Positions 13,401-23,575 of a DNA stretch of 64,000 bases are shown here, in pieces. The translations under genes and the position numbers were made by a program. How positions within the stretch are numbered: position 1 is the stretch's first letter; every line of letters starts with the position of its first letter. The stretch spans positions 4,117,010 to 4,181,009 of the forward strand of contig VCAZ01000003.1 of assembly GCA_005784505.1 (NCBI GenBank), in the 5' to 3' direction. The notes beneath the pieces were generated by a model. That model saw only the letters and a program-made list of their open reading frames with translations. It was not told the origin of the DNA and made no database searches. This DNA comes from Bagarius yarrelli. Lineage: Eukaryota; Chordata; Actinopteri; Siluriformes; Sisoridae.

Positions 13401-16400
13401 GCTTGTAAACAAATATAATTAAAAAAAATTAGGAAGTCTGCAGTTTTTAGTGGAGTTTAGTCAGTAGATGTAGATCAAGTTTAGGTGTGTATATGATTGG
13501 CCAGGACAGCCAATCAAACTTTTTAGGTATTTTTTGTCTTAACTGATAGGACAGTTATAAATAAAATGGGGGAGAGAGAGGTAGGGAAGGATGGGACCGG
13601 AAGGGACCCAAGCAGGAATGGAACCCGGGTCGTGGGAGCTCACCAGGGCTCCAGCCCAACAGCTGCTTTTAGGAAATCAATACATTATTTGGTATGCTCC
13701 CTTCTGACCTAATCCGGTTTGTGCAATTAAAGCTTACCTTGGCGATGGTGTTCTCATCCACTGTGTCTGGGCCGATCTCTTTGTTGACATAAAGCAGGGC
13801 GTACAGGTATCCAGCACGGCCATACAGCAGCTCATCTGGAATCTCTGAGTCTGGACTGATGACTGAGCGTTGGAGCTGAAGCAGCCTGCAGATGCCAAAA
13901 GAACGAAAGAAAACACAAATGATGATTGTTTTAAAAATAAATATAAAAGGAACAGTCACAGTGCCAAATTCTTTCCTTAAAAGAGATTATTAAAGATGAG
14001 AAAAAATGAAGTATTGAGATAGCTGTTAAGTGTTAAGCAGATGGGCTACTCAGCAAGAAACTAGTGAAACTGCCAACAAAGTGGGATGCGAGAAAAAAAA
14101 AAAGTACATGCTGGAACAGCAATGCTAAGAGAAGATGATGATTATTATATACAGACAGATGACAAATTAAAGCAAAAATGGCACAATGACTTTGTTATGC
14201 TGTAGAAGCCATTTGGCTGAAGATATTTGGGCTAATTTGTATCTTACGTGGAAAAAAGTCACTGCAAATCAATACAAAGGTCTTCTGACCTATTTGCTTT
14301 TTCCTATGAGGAAACATGGTAATAGTTTAATTTGGATCTGAAATTGAACCACAACTATTAGCCCGAATAGTCATCAGATCCTAGCCCAAGTGAACAGAAT
14401 CCGCAGTGGTGTGTTAGATAGCGTTGTCCACCGTACGTTATTTATAATGTGGATGCGGCTATTACTGAGCAAGGATCTGAGTTTACATGATATGTAATCA
14501 GTCTCATGCTGAGAGATGTGGAGTTCTCACTGTCAGAGGAGTGCACTGAACACAGCAGGCAGTCCAGCTCATTAATCTGATCATTTCTAGCAAGCACACA
14601 CACACACACACACCCTGCAGTTACGAATAAGAGTTGTAACATGCAATAAGACATCCAGCTTCAACTCAGACAGCGAACATGAATAAAATGATAGTTAACG
14701 GATCACAATGTCAAATGAAGGTGATGGTTTTGTATCTTCAAAAAAAAGATCAAATTAGATCTCTGGAAATCATGGATCCATTAGACCCTTGGATCTATTA
14801 AAAAGGCAAAAGGCCACACTGGGTAAATGCACCCTTACCTGAGACAGTCATTACCAAATCTAGGGAGGTAGTAGCTCAGTGGTTAAAGTGTTGGGATGCT
14901 AATTAGAAGACTGTGGGTTTAATTCCCTGCATCACCAATTTACCACTGCTGGGCCCCTGAGCAAGGCCCCTAACCCCTGATGCTTAGTTGTATAAATAAA
15001 ATAAACGCAAGTCACTCTGTCAAATGATGTAAATGTGAATGTAAATGCAAATCTGGCCATATGATCATGTAAAAAATCATACAACTGGTTTACCTGTATT
15101 TTATTAGCTGATGCCAGTGCTAGACTCGACTACAGGAGGTTGGTTGGCCATCAACTACCAACACGTAGACCTTTGGTGTAGCAATCATATTTTACAGAAG
15201 AGCTCTGAAAACTGGAGTATGGTAGACATTGGCCCTGCTCATCAACGCATTTTGCGTTTGGCTAGTGATGGGGTAGGACTTAATTGTGAGTTTTACTTGC
15301 ATTTTGCCAAATAGTTATAATAATAAAGTTATTTAGATTTAAATAATAATTTAAATGTCCTGTGGTTAATTTGTGTTGTTACTAATAAATATTTAAATAT
15401 TTGTCAAACATATATTAAATTACATTTACATTTGCAGCATTTGGCAGACGGCCTTATCCAGAGCGACTGGGAGCAATTGGGAGTTAAGGGCCTTGCTCAG
15501 AGGCCTTGAAGTGGTGGCTTGGTGGGGAATCGAACCCGGGTCTTCAAGGTGGTAGTCCACTAGGTGGCTACCACTTCACCACTTCAATTAGCTTTAGAAA
15601 AATGTCTTTGGAAATTAATATACCCATTCTGTCGGAAACAAGTGTGTTGCTAGCTATACAAATGCTAGCTTGCATTTCCTCACGTTTTTCCCATGATTTT
15701 TCGTAATAGTTGGTACAGGCCACTCTGACAACCTCTCTTTCACTTGCCCTGCAACAACCACTTCCTTCCATTCTCCTTCCAACCTTCAAACTTAGGATCC
15801 AGCACAAGCCAATGAAGCAGTACTGTAACATATGATTTTGTATCCCTGCATCTACACTGGATATTTCTTAAAGCGGGACAAGTGAAACAGTGAGAAACAG
15901 AGAATTAGATACCAAGACAGGGTGACAGTAGACAAATACAGAAATGGAGAAGGAAAAAAAGACATTAACATCGTACTTGGTAAGACAGTCCTTTGAGTCA
16001 GCCTGGTTCTTTAGTCGATGGTGGACAACAGCAGCAACAGCCAACGGTCCAGCATCGCCACACAGAAAAGTGACTTTGCGGCCGTTTAGGTTGCGCATTG
16101 CACGCTTGACATGATCCAGAGAGCGCTGCAGGTGAGAGGAATCCCCACTCACACGATGCAGCTGCAGGTACAGAAATGCAATTCCTACAACACACCAGTA
16201 AAAAGACTTCAGAAAATCATGCCATGCAATCAATAGAGTACAAAAGAACAGTTGGAGAGGACGTCCCTCACCTGTCCAGCCAGTGTAGGTGGAGAAATCA
16301 TGTGGGTCTGCAGTTTTTAGTCCCTCTTCCATCTGCTGAAGAAGATCTTTTATCTTATTCTGCACTTTCTTCTGGAAGGCCTCTGTGATCTGTTTGTTTA

Positions 16401-19400
16401 TAGTGCAAAACAAAAAGTCAAAAACAAAAGGTTTTCTATTTCTTTTTTAATAGTTAGAGTTGTTAGCGCTGGCAGCCAAATAGATTCTTTACATGCTGTG
16501 AAACCTTATACCACAGAAAGTTACTTTTCTCTAACAGCAGCTCATATATTTTTATATTAATCTGCTCGAACTAATGGACCATGACGTCTATACGAACAAA
16601 CTACATAAGAAAAATATGGCAGACGCGCCATACATCCTAAACCTAATAATAAATAAGCTATTATTTAGCCAATTTCTATTATCTTTTCTTAAGCAGACAT
16701 TTATTTAATATTTATAAAAGGAGTTTTAAGTGCCAGCATTCGCTAAGGATCGATATGTTCTACGGTTCTTCTTTCTGAGTCTGTATCTGGAGAACGCCTA
16801 TAACCAGATGAGATTGTTGGTATAGAAATGACTGCCTGTCTTATGAAAGCTGATCACCTTGACAGTGTATTTCATAAATAAAAAACTTTATCACTTCACT
16901 GACAGACCTGAAAAGAGTGCGCGCAAAATAAAAAAAAATTCTGGTAGTGCCTTTGAAAGGCACTCAAGATTATGGTAACCCAAAATTAATTTGGGGGATG
17001 TCGAACTAGCGAATATTCGAGCCCTGAGAACAAATAAAGGCAATTAAAAGTAAAATTGCTTAAATGTGATAAGCACAGGACCCAACATTAAGCTGTGTGG
17101 GACTAATAGAATTTGGAAGAACAAGAACTTTAAGGACTTTCAGTGAAATATAAAAACTTGACAAGAAGTCAGCAAAACAAAGCATAGTACATTATAGTAT
17201 AGTGCAGTATTAGAAAAGGAGTTTTGTGAAGATTTATAAAAAAAATTAAAAAAAAGAGAGAGAGAGGGACACAAATAATTTGTACACAAATCCGTTTTCA
17301 GGAGTAACTTCTTAGCAAAACTTGCTTTAGACTGACCCTCGTTTTAATAGGGGTCTGGTAAGAAATAATTCACGCAAACATGATCACACTTAAGTAGATT
17401 CAAGAGTAACATTCTGCACCAGACTCAAAACAACAACAGACATTTTACTACATCTTACTCTGGGCCAGGATTGGTTGCCAGATTGGACTGAAAATCACCA
17501 GACAATGAACTGAAAGAAAAGAAATATATAAAGTCCTTACTCAAATTTGCAGCCCAAATTTGATCAACATTTCAATGCATTTTTTTTTGGGGGGGGGGGG
17601 TTGAGAACCCCTGCCATAGACATACACTGTTCCATCTACAACCTGAAAATGGTCTAATACCTTCGTGGTCAGTCCAACAACAAGACTTGTCCCTGGCTGA
17701 CACTGGTACAGAACAGAGTACTGGCTGCTGGCTCAGATACAATGAAAGTCTTCTGTTAGGAAGAAAGGACCATTCAGGGTAGGGCTGTGTACTGGCAAGG
17801 GCAAAGGATACAAGGGTCGAGATTAGAGCTTTACCGATATATCAGTTTGCTGATTTTATAAGCTGATAAGAGTCTATAATGTTTCTTTACAATAAACAAT
17901 GCAATGAAGTTATGGTCTTATTATAAACTATGTATGTTAAGATAACATGATGACACTACATTAAGCTTACCTTTGTAGATGGTTTATATGATTATTGAGT
18001 CGTCATCGCAAACTTTTGCGAATAGCTCATCTACAGCATGTTAAATCGCGATTCGATTTTGATTAATTGTTCAAATATATAATATATAATATGTATAATA
18101 ATATATACATTTAAAAAAATATATCGGCCTGATATATTGATATTATTATCGGTATCGGTCCCCAAAACCCCTATATTGCAGGCTCTAGACACTATACAAT
18201 TTTTCATGATATTTTGCATTTATATTGCAGTACTTTAAAAAATGTATAACAAAAAGCAAAAAGTATCTATATATTTGCACAGCCCCAGGTAGAAGGCTGT
18301 TGATTATAATTACTAAGGGATGTTCACATGAGAGGTTGACAGGTTCAGTATTTCAAACACAGAGACCAATTTACCTGCAGCAGTGCTGTCTGGGAGATAA
18401 ATGCTAAAAATAAGTCAAGGGACTTGGGGCAGGTCTGCAGCACACTTGACAAAGCAGCTTTGTAGCAGTGTGTTCTACCAAATAGTAAAATGTAGTTGAA
18501 ACTGACTTGTTCAGAAAAGGTTTCAAGGTTAGAAACTATAGGTGAATTTTAAGAAGGTAACTATGAGGAAAAAGAGGAATAAAACGCCAACTTCATGGAT
18601 GACCTAAAATAAAATAAATATTTTTTTTGTAGGTTTGCTGCTATAGTCTGCTTATGTCACTTGCACCGCCCCCACTGTCGTTTTGATACAATTATAGGGT
18701 AATCATAGGTAAAGTGCTGTTAGCACATGCCGATGATATCTCATTCTTTATAATTACATTTTTATATTTTATTTAAAATGGTTACAGACTAAACTACACC
18801 TCCAAAGTTACAGCTATGAACTGCGTCTGGTTATGTATTATTAAACGTGAGCAACTGGGAGTAAAACAGGAGCAGAAAGATTAAGGAACATTCGATTATT
18901 AAAAATGGGACTCAACATAAGTCCCATTCTGTAACTTTAAAAACATATACAGTGACTAAAATAATGTTTAATTGCTGTTCTTTCATTGCCTTTCTTTAAA
19001 CCCGTTTCTCTCAAAATTCCATTCCTGAATGTTATAGCGATCGTCAGACTTCAGATAGTCAGAACTACCTGGTACAAAAAAACAGAAAGAAACAGGATCA
19101 CAATCTTTTTTTAAAAGACTCATTTATTTATGTTGGAAGACTTTTTTATGTTTGGAAGCTGAGTTTCTTCTGACTTGGCAGCAGACATTTGCAGAGGCGT
19201 GATGTTAGCGTGCTTTAAGACAACTTGCGTCCTGTTCACAGGGGATACGAGATGCGATCGTTAGACGCATTCGTGGGTACTGGTCTCGCTTCGGTTTTTA
19301 TATGACAGTTTTTAACTGTGTCATTACTGTTTAGCACAAGCATTTATGTTTACCCACTGCTGTTCTATCTTTTTGGTATTTTCTACTGTTCGTACATTTC

Positions 19401-22400
19401 AGGCAAAACATGATTACACCCAATATTAACTATTATTCCTGCATTTATGTGCTTATAGTGTTGTGATAGTCCACAGGGCATCACATACAGCAGACTGGAC
19501 CGTAAATGAAGTCAAATCTTTGATACGAAGTAAAAAAAAAAAATTCTATAGGACGCCCTGTGTAATCAAGGGACAATTCAAATGGTTTGCTTTTACAGAC
19601 AGGCTTTAGAAAGAGTGTAACAATGCAGACGCACACTTTCCTACAGAAGATAAAGGCAGTGAGCAGGCACTTCCACGCGTTCACACATCACCACCTACAT
19701 AGATAAGCTGAACCCACATGCCATTGGTTTTCACAGTTTGTTTTCTGAGACTAAAGGAAACATTTAAGATTTAAGCGTAGATTTAAACATTTAAGCGATA
19801 AGAGATAAAGTGACTTAGGGATCATAGATGGCAGTTTATCAGCCATTATTATTGAAATCACCACGGACAACTTGCTGATCTCCCCTTCAACCATGGCTCA
19901 CACGTGGGGGGTACTCACGGACAACTGTCCTTTTTCTCACATGTTGCTAACTTGACACTGTCCTGCCAGTTTATCCTTTAGAACATTAAAAGGAATTTGA
20001 ACATTCTTGTCCAATCAGTTGCTTGTGCAGTCTTTTGTCATTTTTACTGGTATTCACTCAGCTCTACCTCAAAGCACATTTTATCGTTTGCAGATGATTC
20101 AGAATGCAGCTGTGCGTGTTGTGTTCAACTTTCCAAAACAAAGCACCCTGCCAACTTAAACTCCAAAACTCACTGATACAGACGGTGCATCACAGCTGGA
20201 CGCTTAAATGACTGGGCAGATGTAGACCAGTACCTATGCTCAGCTCAGTCCAAAACCTATAGTTTGCACAGTGGACATATTAGCATAAAACCTGACCATG
20301 GAACAATAAAATTTTTGTCATGATGTGAATAGCACTATTTGGAAGGTGCTATGTGCTGCTTTCATTTAAAAAAAAGATGGTAGAAATGGTACTACAAGGC
20401 CTGACAGTGTGACGCTCTAGGCAATGTTTAGCTAAGCAAGCTTGAGTCCTAGAAATTATGTAATTGTTTAAGGACAAATACTACTAATAAGTAATTTACT
20501 TCGATTATTGGTGGAAATCTCTAGCCACGTCACGATTCAATTCCGATTCTTTTTTCCTACTGTTGGACTATCTGTATCTGTAATGACCCACAAAGAATTT
20601 ATTTCCAAGTTCATCTTTTAATAAAACGAATGGAAGTGATTTGGCTAGTCAACAACAAGTTACAAAAAATCAACAGGAAATGGAACATTTGCCTGTAGCA
20701 GCATACAATTTACCCAAATCATCAGCAACAACCTGATTGGATATGTTATCAGTAACTAAAACTAAGGCTTAAAAACCTTATAGTATTGTTACGGGCTGTG
20801 AGAATGAAATTTGGACGCACTATTTTAATATTGGCACGTGGTATACGACCTCACAACAGCGGGAATCTAAAGTCAGATAATGTTGGATGATGTTAAACGA
20901 GTGTAAATCCGTAACAAAAATGACCAATGTTCAAAAACACCAATGTTGAAAATTGCTGCGTCACCGCTTTTCGCCACAAGTCGTCTCTCCGTCATAGGAA
21001 GGTATCTGTTTAAGAATAGGTCACTTTTCGATGCTTTAAATATATAGTTATTTAAAAACTTTTTCCTTAAAGTTAAGTAGTATTCAATTTAGGACAGAGC
21101 TTGAATCTTTTACAGCGAGCTGCCATCATACATTATACATAAATTAAAAAAACAGGGTTGCATTTTATTTGATTAGTGTCTTTGTCTTTGTTAATTAGCC
21201 AGACCAAACTGAATTTTATTAACTAATTATAAATAAACCATTAGTTTACCTTACATCTGAGAAAACAAGCTGTAGCTCTAAGTCTAATGAAACAAAACAA
21301 GACTGGCTTAAATAATAAATTAGCATCTATTTAGGGCAGCATGAAAGGCTTTTACTCTACAAAGGTGGAGGCGATCGATCAGGCACCTTTTTACACAGCT
21401 ACACTCGGGTGGATCGCAAAACGAGCCATGCTTTGGGGTATTTTTACACATAGTGGAAAGAGTTTTTCCCGTTTTTTTTGTAGGATAAGGCAAGCTCAAG
21501 AGTGAATTTTGTAATTTTTAGTATCACAACACTTTTCTGCAGCTTATTATTATTTATTGGTACCTACAGTAAGGGGACAAATAATGTATTTTGTACATTT
21601 GTCCACTGACAAAGAAATGAGCCCACTGTCTCTAAATTTATTGGTAGGTTTATTCTAACAGTGAGAAATAAAATAAATTAATAAATCCAGAAAAACACAT
21701 TTCAAATTACTCTTACAGTTTTTATATATCTTTATAAATTTAAAGGTGTATTTTAAGAACTATGACCTTAATCACATTTTAGTTCTAAAAAAACTATTTT
21801 CATTTAGATGGAAGTGTGTTTAATATTATCCCCTATAAATATTAATTGCATTAATTTGTTGGGATTATTGAGTTAAAAATCAACGTGGTGTTTTTTTGCA
21901 GAAGACTACTTAAATTAGCAAAATTTCAAGCCTTAAATTTTTCTTTAAAAAGGTTTTGACCTACCAGTGTCAAAACATACTTAATACTAATAAGGGCATA
22001 TTTAATATACCTGAATCAAAAATGGCCGAACGTGTGTTAATGATGTCACATGGCCCAAATCTGCGAATATCCTGTAATAACTTTAAAAAATTCCAATATT
22101 GTAAAGTTTGCCTGGTTCAGAAGTGTTCAATTCTATCATCGCAAAAATCACTAAATTCTGGAAGAAATGCTACAAAATAATACAGAAAACCATTTAAACA
22201 GCGAGATCCCAGAAACGTTATAATAAAAGATATAACTAGATATCACTATTACTGTCTGAGGTTGAGTCTAGGCCAGCTAAAAATGGCTCAAGTTTCCAGG
22301 TTCAGGAAAAAAACAAAAGCTCTTAACCTACTTTTAGGATAGGAATCGGACTTTTTTTAAAGAGAACCTTCCTGAGCTCATATACTACAGGACAGGTCAC

Positions 22401-23525
22401 ACACATTAAGCTGTGTTTTCTAACCAAGGGCACCTGGGTTGAGTAGAGATACCCAATTTCTTAAAAACAGCTTCTAAGCACAAACAATAACATTCATAAC
22501 TTGAATACAAAACCGAGAGAAGCTAAATTAAGCTGAAATAATCTACCACTACTGTACGTACCACTTTAACCCTTTCCGCTTCAGGAATGCTGTAACATTC
22601 TCACCAGCATCCTGTGTTCCTAAAATAGCACATGAGTTTAGTGATATAAAATACATCTGACTATAATAAAGACTTTTTCTTTCGTTTTTTAAAGGGTTAA
22701 TTCGGCTCACTGCCCATACAACAAACTAAGCAATTGAGGGTTGGGGCCTTGCTCAGGGGCCCACAATGGCAGCTTGATGGAGCTGGAAATCGAACCCCAC
22801 AATCTTCGTGTTGGTCGTCCAACACCCCTTAACCCCGAGGCCACCACTTCCCCCAACTATTAATAGGGCTGTGTAAAAGTATGGATTTAACTAATTACCA
22901 CGAGTATTTTTTAACGATAACTTCCAGCATCAACACCTATATAAAAAAACGGTTTTAAATTATTTATGTTTATGTTAATATTTAATTAAAAACCCTCAGT
23001 ACGTGTCAAACCACTTCCTCCTCCGCTCCTGTAGTCGTCGCTGATACATACGGTCATTGTCTCAGAAGTAAGCATGGCGGGAAAAAAAAATAAGAGAGCC
23101 TCTGACTTTGTGCTTATTGTGTTGTTTTTTGTTGATAAAGTTGCACAATTGTGTTATTAGTAATAATAATAACAATAATAATAATAATAATATAATAACA
23201 AGTTGCATTGAACAAAACTTGACAGATGTTACTTAATCCAATGTGTGGGGGAAAAAAATTAGCAAAAATCCGCAATTACACCACCATCACCATCACCATC
23301 ACCATCACCATCACCACCAGCCGGAAGTTTTCCCCTTTAATCTGCAGGCAGCAGAAACGTTTATAATTCATTAAATTATTAAGTTAAAAATGTTCTTTTC
23401 AATCCCTATTTTAAACTGTTCAGTTTTTTTGTGTAACTTTTGTTGTAACCTCAGATGTTCTGTTCTTTTTGGACCTGATCGAGATGATTTACTGTATGAC
23501 GCCTATATATATATATATATAGATA

Positions 23526-23575
<50 letters not shown>

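Larger units (their letters stand above)
9084..13737 (-). other. lancl2 intron 4
   Basis: About 4.7 kb. Contains two family A SINEs, two GATA/GACA-type tandem arrays and a LINE-associated repeat. Between them (9290-9960, 11960-13490) the sequence is AT-rich with no supported feature. Confidence 0.75.
13886..15976 (-). other. lancl2 intron 3
   Basis: About 2.1 kb with two family A SINEs in opposite orientation and a short CA tract near 14595. Nothing else was recognised. Confidence 0.75.

Noticed and set aside
17578..17600. T/G homopolymer as a possible G-quadruplex
   Set aside because: It is a plain T run followed by one G run of about 12, with no spaced G tracts; it could also be an assembly artefact.
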